NCBI GenBank assembly: GCA_027624715.1 | Contig: JAQBTV010000009.1 | Location: forward strand, 1 to 50,046 | Source of the DNA: Pseudomonadota bacterium | GTDB lineage: Bacteria; Pseudomonadota; Gammaproteobacteria; Burkholderiales; Eutrophovitaceae | Length of the DNA stretch: 50,046 nt | Direction: 5' to 3' | Shown here: positions 24,734 to 33,110 of the stretch, piece after piece | How positions within the stretch are numbered: the stretch's first letter is position 1 | Layout of the letters: every line of letters starts with the position of its first letter | Notes under the pieces: generated by a model | What the model was told of the DNA's origin: nothing | The model's input: only the letters and a program-made list of their open reading frames with translations | The model's database searches: none | Program-made: the position numbers and the translations under genes

Positions 24734-25624
24734 TGCTATGCGTTTTAGGGTCTTGTAGATCGTCGTGATATCTGCGTCTGCGCCATGTTCATGTATCGCT
24801 TGGTCGAAAACCGATTGGGTTGCCTTGCCAACCTGATCAGATGACTCATACATTTTCACTTCTGCGGCCCACAACTCTAGATCTTTCTTCAGGATGGAAT
24901 TGCTGGCTCCAAAGTTAAATCTGCCACTCAATATGTTGTTAGGAATAAACACCTGACTTGATCGGCTTAATCCGGACGAGGCATTTATGACATCGATCAT
25001 CTGCGTGGGATTAAGTCCTGCTTTTTCCCCGAGCGTTAGTGATTCAAGTGTTCCTGCCAAGTGTATAAATAGATTTATGTTGTTAACCAATTTCATTACT
25101 TGCGCCATTCCGGGCTTATCACCGACGTAGAATTGCTTCGCGCTCATATGTGGAAAAACGTCTGCGCATAAAAATTCGTAAGTAACTCTATCTCCTGAGC
25201 ACATTACGGCGAGTGTTGCATCTTTAGCGCCAGCTGGCCCTCCTGAAATAGGGGAATCTAAAAATGCAATATTGTGTGCTTGTAATTGAAATGCGGCGTC
25301 TTTCGCATAGGCACTACCTGTGGTCCCCAGGCTCACAATGCTCTTTATTCGAGACCCTTTTAAGACGCCCTTGGTAGGATCTAGAACTACAGAACGTGCT
25401 GCATCTAGGGAAGGCAAACAGGTGAAGACAATATCGGCTTGGTTTGCGACGTCAATCGATGATGAGCAGGTGTGTACATTGTCGCCGCTGAGGGCTGCGC
25501 ACCGAGATGCATCGATATCAAAAATATGTATTTGTAATCCACTTTTGATGATATTACCAGCCATGGGTGATCCCATCGAGCCAAGTCCAATGAAACCAAG
25601 TGTGGTGGTTTGTGAGTAAGCCAT
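24722..25624 (-). CDS. Beta-hydroxyacid dehydrogenase (3-hydroxyisobutyrate dehydrogenase-like)
   Basis: An NAD(P)-dependent enzyme of the HIBADH/tartronate semialdehyde reductase family. GFIGLGSMGSPMAGNI is the cofactor motif, SPISGGPAGAKDATLAVM the substrate-binding block, and the catalytic Lys lies in MKLVNNINL. FGASNSILKKDLELW is the usual C-terminal signature. The ATG at 25624 is preferred over an upstream in-frame TTG at 25639. The exact substrate is not determined. It heads toward plsC and follows sseA on the same strand, 48 bases downstream of its start codon side. Confidence 0.85.
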   Translation of the reverse strand: MAYSQTTTLGFIGLGSMGSPMAGNIIKSGLQIHIFDIDASRCAALSGDNVHTCSSSIDVANQADIVFTCLPSLDAARSVVLDPTKGVLKGSRIKSIVSLGTTGSAYAKDAAFQLQAHNIAFLDSPISGGPAGAKDATLAVMCSGDRVTYEFLCADVFPHMSAKQFYVGDKPGMAQVMKLVNNINLFIHLAGTLESLTLGEKAGLNPTQMIDVINASSGLSRSSQVFIPNNILSGRFNFGASNSILKKDLELWAAEVKMYESSDQVGKATQSVFDQAIHEHGADADITTIYKTLKRIASLK

Positions 25625-25672
25625 ATTGTGTCGTCTCAATGTTCAGTAAGTTTTTGAAGGGGTTGTGTCATG

Positions 25673-26527
25673 TTAAGCATTTGATTCGACAGGCAAGTCA
25701 TGATCACGACCCCATTCATCCCATGATCCGTCGTATATTCTCCAATCGTGTCTTTCAAGTTGATTAAGAGCGAGTGCCAAGATGCAGGCGGTTACTCCGG
25801 ATCCGCAAGTCAGTATGAGGGGAGTTTCAATATTTATTCCTGATTTATTGAACCTTTGTATTAGTTCTTCCCTAGGCAACAGTTTACGTGTTTCTGGATG
25901 AAGAAGGTGAGCCCAATACAGATTATGACTCTTGGGAATATGTCCTGGCCGAGCACCTGGGTAACGATCCGGCTCCTGCCCTGAAAATCGACCTGGCGTC
26001 CGTGCATCAAGTATCTCATCCCCTGATGAGGAGGCTTTTAAAACGTCAGCTTTAAGCGCCAAAAGATTTCGTGTTATCTCAGATTCAAAATTACGTGGTT
26101 CGCGCGGGGACAATTGTGTTGTAATGTCCCCTCCACGCTGTCTCCAATGTGTCAGCCCACCGTCCAGGATCGAGACATTATCGTACCCGTAGAGTCGGAA
26201 GAGCCACCAAACACGCGCAGCGCTATAAAGCCCAGGGGTGTCATACGCGACAACGTGCGTGTTGTTGTCGATGCCTAGATTTCCAACCTTAGCGCAAAAT
26301 ATATCCTTACTGGGGACCTTTCTAGGGAGGGGGTTATCCGGGTCAGCGACATCGCTAAGATCAAAAAAAATTGAGTTAGGAATATGCTGTTCTAAATATT
26401 CAGCCTCTGCATTTCGGCCGGTATCCGGTAGGTGCACTGTTGCGTCTACAATGCACAGGTTTGTATCATTTAGATGTTCAGTAAGCCATTGTGCAGAGAC
26501 TATTGGTCCAGGGTAAATGGATGACAT
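25673..26527 (-). CDS. sseA: 3-mercaptopyruvate/thiosulfate sulfurtransferase
   Basis: Two tandem rhodanese domains, residues ~1-145 (inactive) and ~160-280 (active). The active-site loop is CGSGVT at about 240, the CG(S/T)GVT form that marks 3-mercaptopyruvate sulfurtransferases rather than CRKGVT-type rhodaneses. LDARTPGRFSGQEP and GHIPKSHNLYW are the usual CH2-type motifs. Its place on the same strand as the dehydrogenase at 24722 suggests co-transcription. With soxAXB and metY it is one of several sulfur-related genes in the window. Confidence 0.88.
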   Translation of the reverse strand: MSSIYPGPIVSAQWLTEHLNDTNLCIVDATVHLPDTGRNAEAEYLEQHIPNSIFFDLSDVADPDNPLPRKVPSKDIFCAKVGNLGIDNNTHVVAYDTPGLYSAARVWWLFRLYGYDNVSILDGGLTHWRQRGGDITTQLSPREPRNFESEITRNLLALKADVLKASSSGDEILDARTPGRFSGQEPDRYPGARPGHIPKSHNLYWAHLLHPETRKLLPREELIQRFNKSGINIETPLILTCGSGVTACILALALNQLERHDWRIYDGSWDEWGRDHDLPVESNA

Positions 26528-26547
26528 ATCAAAGTTACCAATAGGTA

Positions 26548-27552
26548 TTAGCAGTATTGTTCAACTGCAACAGTTTGACCCACTGAATAGCGACTGCCAT
26601 GCGCCCATCCTACGGGGAGAGCCTCTTCAATCAACTTGAGCTCATTTATAGTCAGATTGCGTTGCGCTCCTTCTGCTAGTTCTTTGAGGTGAGCTACGGA
26701 TCGCGTTCCTGGTATCGGAATAATATGTTCGCCTTGATGCAGTAACCACGCAATTGCGAGACCTGATGCGCTTATGGCGAATTCGCCCGCAAGCTTTCTA
26801 AAGGCATTGGTTGCCTTGATATTCCTGCTTAAATTGGGCGCAATGAATCGAGGGTTTTCTTTTAGAAAATCCATCCCGGAGATACGTTCAGCTGTATGTG
26901 GACTGTCTGTGAGTAGTGAGCGTCCTACTGGTGAAAAGGCAACCAGTGCTGTTCCCAGCGCTTTGGTCGTTTGTGTTAAGCCTAATTCCGGGTTTCGTGT
27001 TGAGAGCGAATACTCTGATTGCACGGCCGCAACATGACTTACTGAATGGGCAAGCTTTAAAGACGATGGAGCGATCTCTGAGAATCCATATGACTTAATT
27101 TTTCCCTCCTTTATGAGTTGACTCATGGTTCCCGCTACCTCTTCAATGGGTATCGTCTCATCTCGGCGGTGTATGTAATATAAATCTAACGTTTCAACAC
27201 CTAGTCTGCCAAGGGACTTTTCGAGCTGATCGCGAATGTGCACTTCACTGTTATCAAAATAACGTTGTCCATTCTCTTTATTACGACAAATACCGACTTT
27301 AGAGGCAATAGTGAATAGTCGATTTTTTAACTTTCCTTGCTTTTTAAGAAAGGAACCAATCACTGTTTCCGATCTGCCATTGCCATAAACGTTAGATGTA
27401 TCGATATGATTGATGTCAAGATCAAGTGCCGTACTCAAAATTTCATGTGAGTCTTCATCTTTCGCCAATCCATAAAAGTCAGAAAATGACATGGCGCCCA
27501 CACCAATGGCGGAGACGTGTGGCCCATGCATGCCGAGTTGACGAATTTTCAT
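26548..27552 (-). CDS. Aldo/keto reductase
   Basis: A 334-residue TIM-barrel NADPH oxidoreductase. The catalytic tetrad is visible: Asp and Tyr in DTSNVYGNG (~51-59), Lys in ASKVG and His in YYIHRRD. IPGTRSVAHLKE near the C-terminus binds NADPH. It resembles the AKR12/13 'YajO/IolS-like' group. Substrate is unknown. It ends 20 bases before the sseA start on the same strand, so it may be first in a three-gene unit with sseA and the dehydrogenase. Confidence 0.87.
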   Translation of the reverse strand: MKIRQLGMHGPHVSAIGVGAMSFSDFYGLAKDEDSHEILSTALDLDINHIDTSNVYGNGRSETVIGSFLKKQGKLKNRLFTIASKVGICRNKENGQRYFDNSEVHIRDQLEKSLGRLGVETLDLYYIHRRDETIPIEEVAGTMSQLIKEGKIKSYGFSEIAPSSLKLAHSVSHVAAVQSEYSLSTRNPELGLTQTTKALGTALVAFSPVGRSLLTDSPHTAERISGMDFLKENPRFIAPNLSRNIKATNAFRKLAGEFAISASGLAIAWLLHQGEHIIPIPGTRSVAHLKELAEGAQRNLTINELKLIEEALPVGWAHGSRYSVGQTVAVEQYC

Positions 27553-27668
27553 TGGCGCTCCTAAATAAAAAATTGATGATTGAACGCACCTATTTTAAGG
27601 TAACGTTTCATTAATTATATAGGTCTGTATTTGAACGATTTGTTCTGGGGTATTTTCTTGCAGCTCAA

Positions 27669-27701
27669 GAGGTGCCAGAAGTTATAAATTCTAGGCACCT
27701 C
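27669..27701. repeat. Inverted repeat between hpf and the aldo/keto reductase gene
   Basis: GAGGTGCC (27669-27676) and GGCACCTC (27694-27701) are perfect 8-bp arms with a 17-base spacer. It lies just after the hpf stop and could act as an mRNA 3'-end hairpin. No T-run follows on either strand, so it is not called a terminator. Confidence 0.45.
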
Positions 27702-27728
27702 ATGGCTATTGGTATGACGGAAGGTCTT

Positions 27729-28061
27729 CTAAATGGGCTCTACCGTCATTTGTAGTTTTCTAATGGATTTGGTTGAATGTTGGGTCATTCTATCTTTAAT
27801 TTTTAGGATTTTTCTATCGGTTTTGGCCGCTAAGTCATCGATCGCCTTATATAGATCCAGTTCAATAGATTCGCAAAATAGATCTTTGCCGTGGAAATGT
27901 AACTTTGCCCCGGCTTTATGCTCGTGCTTTGAGACGGTCAGCATAATGTCGATGTCCATCGGATGATCAAAGTGTCGTTCGACCCGGCTCATTTTATTTC
28001 GAATGTGAGACTCTATGCCTGGGGTAACAGAAATGAGGTGAGCTGAAATGCTTAAGTTCAT
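27729..28061 (-). CDS. hpf: Ribosome hibernation promoting factor (short HPF/RaiA family)
   Basis: A 110-residue protein that binds the 30S subunit between head and body in starved cells, blocking mRNA and tRNA sites and favouring dormant 70S/100S particles. It begins MNLSISAHLISVTPGIE, has the basic KMSRVERHF, and the conserved segment DLYKAIDDLAAKTDRKILKIKDR. It lacks the C-terminal domain of long HPF. AGGAGG lies 7 bases before the ATG, a strong ribosome site. rpoN and PTS genes, common neighbours of hpf, are absent here. Confidence 0.9.
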   Translation of the reverse strand: MNLSISAHLISVTPGIESHIRNKMSRVERHFDHPMDIDIMLTVSKHEHKAGAKLHFHGKDLFCESIELDLYKAIDDLAAKTDRKILKIKDRMTQHSTKSIRKLQMTVEPI

Positions 28062-28159
28062 TGAAAGGCCTCCTTGGTGAAGGGTTCCACCGAAGACGGT
28101 AAATCAAGGCCCTAAAACAAAGCTCTTTACTATCGTCACCGAATGAAACGATTAGCCCC

Positions 28160-28447
28160 TTACTGGGCAACAATACCTAGCTTTTTTGTACAGCAGGTCT
28201 TTATATAAGACTCAAGTTCAGTAAACTCCATTAGGGAAAAGGTGTCAATACCTAATTCAACATTAAGGACATAAGCTCTGGTTTTCTGCTGGAAATTACC
28301 GTTGGGTTGAGAAGAAGGCTGATCGGCATCATTTTTCTATGCGATTTTTTTGCTGCTAATGTCCAAAGCAGACAAATGTCCCCACGGAACTTCTTCTAGG
28401 ATGACTTTCACGGAGTGGTAAGTCGTTGGCTGATGTAAGTTTGCAGT
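28160..28447 (-). pseudogene. Degenerate ORF with an internal TAG, quinoprotein-like at its 5' part
   Basis: The ~475-base gap between hpf and the NIPSNAP gene holds a minus-strand frame that stays coding-like except for one TAG at 28337-28339. Before the TAG it reads VPWGHLSALDISSKKIA, resembling the PWGxLxAIDLxTGxIxW block of PQQ-type quinoproteins; the stop falls where Trp is expected (TGG to TAG would do it). After it come 58 codons ending ...KKLGIVAQ. An upstream TAA closes the frame at 28448. The family match is from memory and weak, so this is a candidate gene relic. Nothing else was seen in the gap. Confidence 0.35.
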
Positions 28448-28536
28448 TTAGACTAGACAGGGCCGAATCAAGAGCAAAACTGAGGCCTGTCGGTGTTTTA
28501 TCATTTGCGCAGATGTTTTGAACTGATTGGCTCTCC

Positions 28537-28914
28537 TCATCTCATTAGGGATAGCGGAGTAGATCTTAGGTTGTGTACGATGATTGAGTTTCTATCAATG
28601 AGCTTGAATACTATCGGTGCGATATGGCTGGTCCATTCTTCGCTCTCGTAGACTGCTTTATAAAGTTCTTTTTTTTGTGCGGTACTTTCGAAACGTCTAA
28701 TCCAGACATACGTGCTTCCTTTAGGTGTCGATGTCATCAAGCGTTCGTTATTGACCATAGAAAATTCATCAGTACTGTCCATAACAAAACTGCCCGTAAT
28801 CAACATGCCTTTGCCAGCCTGAAAGGGGAAGATCGTGTCTTCGATAAATTGAACCCATTCATCTGTTTTTCCAGGATTGATTTGATAAATACGTAGCTCA
28901 AAAAACGGTTTCAT
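28537..28914 (-). CDS. NIPSNAP-family protein
   Basis: A 125-residue ferredoxin-fold protein. The opening FELRIYQINPGKTDEWVQF and the later YVWIRRFESTAQKKELYKAVYESEEW are typical of NIPSNAP domains, dimeric alpha+beta barrels found alone in many bacteria, without a firmly known enzymatic role. There is no signal peptide. It stands 88 bases before the SOUL gene on the same strand. Confidence 0.83.
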   Translation of the reverse strand: MKPFFELRIYQINPGKTDEWVQFIEDTIFPFQAGKGMLITGSFVMDSTDEFSMVNNERLMTSTPKGSTYVWIRRFESTAQKKELYKAVYESEEWTSHIAPIVFKLIDRNSIIVHNLRSTPLSLMR

Positions 28915-29002
28915 TTATTCTTCTTAACTAATTTTATTTTTTTACCAGAGTTCTTGAATGTTTTGGTTAACATCTTTGTGTGTGCTTTTCATTCTGATTT
29001 TT

Positions 29003-29641
29003 TTAATCACTATCTATTTCAAACATTACCTCATTTCGTCTCAGAATGGGAAGCGTCCAAGGCGGGTTATAAAAGGCGTAGATGGGGTTTCCCTTTATTG
29101 CTAGATCATTTTGGTGTGCATAGGTTTTAAGTTTTTCTTCATGAATCTGTATATTTTTTTTTGAATTTGATCCTGAAAACTTAATTGCAATAACGCTTTG
29201 TACGGGTTTGATCGTGATAGTTACTTCAGGGTTGTTTGGTTTCGGTAGAGTCTCAAGTGAGTATTCAGTAGGCATATTAAAGCTAATGACCCATTGATTC
29301 TCTTTAACAACCTGTTCCACCGGCGCAGTCATCGCGATTTTTTGAGTGATCGACGTTGACTCCGATGTCTCTTTTTCTGTTGACTGAGTAACGGTATTAC
29401 TACCGAAGATGTAATCCGCAAGCTGTCGAAATCCTGTCCTTATGGATTCCTCCCTTGATCCGGTGACGATAACTTGGGCAACGATTCGTGGATCATATCT
29501 TCTCAATTCGATGGAAGCATGCTTTTGTATCACGAGGTAGTTTGGGTGCTCAACATTACTCATGACGGGGCCAACCAATACAGCAGCAATAACAATCGTG
29601 AGTAGTAGCCCCATAGTGATATTTCTCCATTTACGGTTCAT
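29003..29641 (-). CDS. SOUL haem-binding family protein, membrane-anchored
   Basis: A SOUL/HBP domain protein: VEHPNYLVIQKHASIELRRYDPRIVAQV, then KIAMTAPVEQ and FNMPTEYSLETLPKP are the family blocks. An N-terminal membrane segment (about residues 10-30) suggests anchoring with the domain outside the cytoplasm. The ATG at 29641 is used; a TTG at 29668 would add 9 residues. Function in bacteria is unclear, and haem or porphyrin binding is known only for eukaryotic relatives. It may be co-transcribed with the NIPSNAP gene. Confidence 0.83.
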   Translation of the reverse strand: MNRKWRNITMGLLLTIVIAAVLVGPVMSNVEHPNYLVIQKHASIELRRYDPRIVAQVIVTGSREESIRTGFRQLADYIFGSNTVTQSTEKETSESTSITQKIAMTAPVEQVVKENQWVISFNMPTEYSLETLPKPNNPEVTITIKPVQSVIAIKFSGSNSKKNIQIHEEKLKTYAHQNDLAIKGNPIYAFYNPPWTLPILRRNEVMFEIDSD

Positions 29642-29791
29642 TTTAACGTGAGGCGATTTTGAGCCCAAAGAGGATGAGTAATAGCCAAGTTACCATAATG
29701 GTCATGCCTTTAACCGGAGAATTTACAAGTGCTAGTTTGCTTAAAGTTGCTGAAGGCCATATAGTTCAACATATTCGCAGGCAAAGCAACA

Positions 29792-30319
29792 TCACCTAGC
29801 ATCAATGAAGTAATAACAATGAATGACTGGAATTCCATTCAAAGGTCTTGGGGCTCTATGTGACAAATTCGCACCGCTTTTTTCCATGGCCTTTTGAGAT
29901 CGTATGTTGTTAATGCCAACATGAAACCAAATACGCTTTGCCCAATTAAATGCATGACTGAGCATTAGGTCTTTCATCTCCGCGTTGACAATTCCACCCC
30001 AATGCGATCGTTCTAAAAAGGTAAAACCTATCGCAACCTCAAGACTATTTATATCAACATCGTAATATCGTGAAGATCCAATAATCGTTTTCGTTTTTGA
30101 ATCGACTACTACCAGAGTAGATTTGGATGCGAGTCCTGTATCAAAAATTTCTTTATCAAAAACCTCTCGTTTATAACGCAATGGGCTAGGGTGCTGTTCC
30201 CAAATTAAGGGGTCACTTGCGACTTCATACAGGCTTTCAGCATCATCGATTCGAAGAGGGCGTAGATAAATTGAGTCACCTTTTAATATGGGCTGGAGAT
30301 CTAAAAATTTTGCTGACAT
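29792..30319 (-). CDS. GNAT-family N-acetyltransferase, RimJ/RimL type
   Basis: A 175-residue acetyl-CoA-dependent acyltransferase. LRPLRIDDAESLYEVASDP opens the Acetyltransf_3 type; IGFTFLERSHWGGIVNAEMKDLML carries the CoA pyrophosphate loop in altered form, and VGINNIRSQKAMEKSGA is the usual motif B. The acceptor is unknown. It is single, 123 bases upstream of the SOUL gene. Confidence 0.83.
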   Translation of the reverse strand: MSAKFLDLQPILKGDSIYLRPLRIDDAESLYEVASDPLIWEQHPSPLRYKREVFDKEIFDTGLASKSTLVVVDSKTKTIIGSSRYYDVDINSLEVAIGFTFLERSHWGGIVNAEMKDLMLSHAFNWAKRIWFHVGINNIRSQKAMEKSGANLSHRAPRPLNGIPVIHCYYFIDAR

Positions 30320-30432
30320 ATTGAGGCTTAAACAAATGAAAATCTAATTTTGAACTTAATATATTACTATCCCACAGGCAAACAAATCGGCTCAACCAAA
30401 ACTACATGATCAGGTGCATAGAATTACTAGGG

Positions 30433-30516
30433 TCAGCACGGTTTGCGACTCTGCATGACTTGTATGTTCACCGTGCTGAGGCTTAACCGTGGTGTCGTTT
30501 AACAAGACACTTGGTT
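30433..30516. repeat. Pair of inverted repeats in an intergenic gap
   Basis: TCAGCACGGT (30433-30442) and ACCGTGCTGA (30470-30479) are perfect 10-bp arms with a 27-base loop. Immediately after, AACC..GTGTC and GACAC..GGTT form a second imperfect hairpin ending near 30516. The block lies between two minus-strand genes. It could be a REP-like element or an mRNA end structure; no second copy was found in the window. Confidence 0.5.
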
Positions 30517-30546
30517 AATTGGCGGACCCACCCCCGGACGGTTGTA

Positions 30547-31002
30547 CTATCTGTTAATGCCAGTCCCAGCAATATTACCAATGCTGTTTAAGCTCAGTAT
30601 CTGCCAATAACCCATGTTTTTGGTGAGAACATAAAAACCAGTCGAACGCAGGAATTCTTTTTCGTCTTTGTCATAACGTGAAAAGTTCATTTCAACTAAT
30701 GCAGAGTTTTCACTCTCAGAAAGGACTTTGATGTAATTAATTTTTGAAAATTTCCACCCTGTTTTTTTTAAGCCTACATAATCAATCACGGGTATGTCTT
30801 TGTTGTCAAAGAGAGTAAGTTTTCCGTTGATAATTTTCGCGTGTGGAAAGTGATAGATCTCTTCCAAGGCAGGCATATTTTCTTCATTAAATACTTTAAC
30901 GTAATAAAGCATCAAGTCTTCTGGCGACATGCCATCTTGAGGATGCGCGTAGGCTGTAGTGGAGGCAATGCAAAGAGTAAAGCAGGCAAGAATTTTCTTC
31001 AT
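30547..31002 (-). CDS. Exported protein of unknown function (NTF2-like fold possible)
   Basis: A 151-residue protein. The start at 31002 gives MKKILACFTLCIASTTAYA, a clear signal peptide, whereas the longer upstream reading frame begins with unlikely sequence. The mature part (MSPEDLMLYYVKVFNEENMPALEEIYHFPHAKIINGKL) has the spacing of SnoaL/NTF2-like domains: two helices, then a 'fphakiinGk' strand. No active-site residues can be named. It diverges from the MOSC gene. Confidence 0.65.
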   Translation of the reverse strand: MKKILACFTLCIASTTAYAHPQDGMSPEDLMLYYVKVFNEENMPALEEIYHFPHAKIINGKLTLFDNKDIPVIDYVGLKKTGWKFSKINYIKVLSESENSALVEMNFSRYDKDEKEFLRSTGFYVLTKNMGYWQILSLNSIGNIAGTGINR

Positions 31003-31135
31003 ATTTGAGAACTTGAGATGGTTAATGGGAGTGCTTCGCCACCGTTTTTGTAGTAAAGCGCTGGATGTGTCGCGATCGTATAATCTCCAACAGCATAAGT
31101 ACAGTAATATCAAGCTTTTCTTTCTTGGAGAAATC

Positions 31136-31645
31136 ATGGGTTGGACAGGTAAATTGTTGAGTATTCATATTGCGCCAGAAGCGAGCTATGAGATGGTGGA
31201 GTTGGCGGAGGCTCATCTTGTCGCCGGTAGGGGCATTGTCGGAGACCGTTACTACCTTGGGAGAGGCACTTATTCGCCGGAGCCTGACTGTCGTGAGGTT
31301 ACCTTGATCGAGCGAGAAGCGTTGGATGGATTGGTTCGAGATGATCCACCCTTACAGGGTTCTTCCATCAAAATTGAGCCGTTTGAGCATCGCAGAAATT
31401 TGACTGTAGAGGGTGTACCGCTAAACCATCTTGTCGGTTACCAATTTAGGATCGGCGAGTGTATTCTGTCTGGTGGGCGACTGAATTTTCCCTGTCGATA
31501 TCTTGAGCAGCTATTGGAGCGCCCGGTTTTTTTACCTCTTTATAACCGGTCGGGTCTTAATTGTTGGATCGAGAGGGGGGGCATTATTCGTCCTGGAGAC
31601 GAGATCGTTCCCTTAAACGAAGTCACAAATAAACCTCATCGTTAG
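31136..31645 (+). CDS. MOSC-domain protein
   Basis: A 169-residue single MOSC domain, the fold that carries sulfur or molybdenum-cofactor chemistry in MOCOS and YiiM/YcbX. The start is the ATG at 31136 with GGAG 5 bases upstream; the upstream part of the frame is not coding-like. GRGIVGDRYYLG, EVTLIEREALDGL, RRNLTVEGVPLNHLVG and GGRLNFPCRYLEQLL with the conserved Cys are the domain landmarks. It is followed 10 bases later by a reductase gene, an arrangement like the YiiM/YcbX-type detoxification of N-hydroxylated compounds, which is an inference. Confidence 0.85.
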   Translation: MGWTGKLLSIHIAPEASYEMVELAEAHLVAGRGIVGDRYYLGRGTYSPEPDCREVTLIEREALDGLVRDDPPLQGSSIKIEPFEHRRNLTVEGVPLNHLVGYQFRIGECILSGGRLNFPCRYLEQLLERPVFLPLYNRSGLNCWIERGGIIRPGDEIVPLNEVTNKPHR

Positions 31646-31655
31646 TACCGCGTTG

Positions 31656-32597
31656 ATGAGTGCACGTATCATCATGAAACTGACCGTCGAGCGACGTGAT
31701 CATCTTGATGACGACTTGGTTCGTATTTGGTTAGGACATCCACTGAAACCTCAGTTGCCAGCATGGTCTCCTGGTGCTCATGTCGACCTTCGTCTCGGTA
31801 ACGGTAAGATTCGACAGTATTCGTTGACGAGTAATCCCCAAGACCTGTCACGGTATGCGATTACCGTAAAGCGAGAAAAAGACGGGCGCGGTGGATCGTC
31901 CTGGATTCATGAGCATTTTATTGAGGGATTTGAAGCGCACGTCTCGGCCCCACGTAATAACTTTGCCCTGGTTGATCGGCGGAGTGTCTTGATTGCTGGA
32001 GGGGTAGGTGTAACACCGCTTATTTCGATGGGACGCGCGTTAGCTCAGAAAAATTTGTTACACGGATTACATTTTTGCTCTCGGCGGCATCAATCCAACA
32101 TAGAACGGGAGCTGAAACAGTTTTGTGGACCTTTGTTGAGTACATATATTTCCTTTGGCCCTAAAAGCCAAAGGTTGGATTTGATGGCCTTGATTGGTGG
32201 CTTGTCACGTGATCTTCATATTTATTGCTGTGGCCCTGAACGTTTGATGGCTGAAGTGAAAGAGTTGACCTCAGAATGGAATCAAGAACAAATACATTTC
32301 GAAGTTTTTAAAGTTGGTGCGAATCAGGATCATAAGCCTGAGCCGTTTGACGTCATCATATCAAGCACTGGGAAAACCTTGCGGGTTCCTGAAAATCATT
32401 CGGTACTTGATATTTTAAGAATGGCTGGCCACATTATCCCCTCGTCCTGTCGGCAAGGTGTTTGTGGCACCTGTGAATGTGGCTATATATCGGGCGAAGT
32501 GATTCATCGAGATTCTGTGCTGAGTCCTGCTGCTCGCCGAAATCGTATGATGCCTTGTGTCTCAAGGGCACGCGTCTCCGTAACACTTGATTTGTAA
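31656..32597 (+). CDS. Flavin/[2Fe-2S] oxidoreductase of the phthalate dioxygenase reductase type
   Basis: A ~313-residue electron-transfer protein. RQYSLTSNP is the flavin-binding motif (FMN type, VanB/PDR family), AGGVGVTPLISMG binds NADH, YCCGPERLM is the nucleotide end, and the C-terminal plant-type ferredoxin domain has CRQGVCGTCECG plus a distant Cys in MMPCVS. It normally feeds a Rieske oxygenase, but none is encoded nearby, so it may serve the MOSC protein upstream. Start candidates are ATG 31656 and ATG 31674, neither with a strong ribosome site. Confidence 0.85.
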   Translation: MSARIIMKLTVERRDHLDDDLVRIWLGHPLKPQLPAWSPGAHVDLRLGNGKIRQYSLTSNPQDLSRYAITVKREKDGRGGSSWIHEHFIEGFEAHVSAPRNNFALVDRRSVLIAGGVGVTPLISMGRALAQKNLLHGLHFCSRRHQSNIERELKQFCGPLLSTYISFGPKSQRLDLMALIGGLSRDLHIYCCGPERLMAEVKELTSEWNQEQIHFEVFKVGANQDHKPEPFDVIISSTGKTLRVPENHSVLDILRMAGHIIPSSCRQGVCGTCECGYISGEVIHRDSVLSPAARRNRMMPCVSRARVSVTLDL

Positions 32598-32633
32598 GTT
32601 GTGGAAAAAGGCAGCAAGTACTTTTAGCGAGAA

Positions 32634-33110
32634 TTAATCCTCTTCGATTTGAGCTTGGGTGTAATTAGCAATGCCCATATCGCTGATTAAAGATAATTGT
32701 GTCTCGTATCCATCAATGGACGATTCTGCGCTAGACAACAGAGATTCCAATAAATCCCGCGTCACAAAGTCTTGGTGAGCTTCTGCCGCACTGATGCCTA
32801 TGATAAGAGTGGGTCGTTGTATTGTGGATTCGAACTGTAGGTCAGACTTAAGGCATTCCGTTACATTTTCGCCAATAGATAGTGAACCAAGAGCCTGTAA
32901 GTTAGGTAGCCCCTCTAGGAAGAGTATTCGTTCGATGATTTTGTCGGCTTCCTTCATTACACGAATAGAATTTTTGTATTCTGATTCGTTCAGTCGCTCT
33001 AACCCCCAATTCTTAAACATTTTTGCATGCAAGAAATATTGATTTATCGCCGTGAGCTCATTTTTAAGCACGGTATTAAGATTTTGAATGATTTTTTCTG
33101 AGCCTTTCAT
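32634..33110 (-). CDS. bfr: Bacterioferritin subunit keeping the haem Met but lacking a ferroxidase centre
   Basis: A 158-residue bacterioferritin. Aligned to E. coli Bfr, the haem-ligand Met52 is kept, but four of the six di-iron ligands are lost: Glu51 is Val, His54 is Glu, and the Glu127 and His130 equivalents are Ala and Ser. Glu18 and Glu94 remain. It cannot oxidise iron alone, but can bind haem at the dimer interface and help release iron. The start codon overlaps the stop of the other bacterioferritin gene (ATGA), so the two are translationally coupled and probably co-assemble. Confidence 0.9.
   Translation of the reverse strand: MKGSEKIIQNLNTVLKNELTAINQYFLHAKMFKNWGLERLNESEYKNSIRVMKEADKIIERILFLEGLPNLQALGSLSIGENVTECLKSDLQFESTIQRPTLIIGISAAEAHQDFVTRDLLESLLSSAESSIDGYETQLSLISDMGIANYTQAQIEED

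Noticed and set aside
10359-28162. 14-base match ACGATTAGCCCCTT near 10359 and 28148
   Set aside because: A match of this length is expected by chance in a 50-kb window, and the contexts are unrelated.
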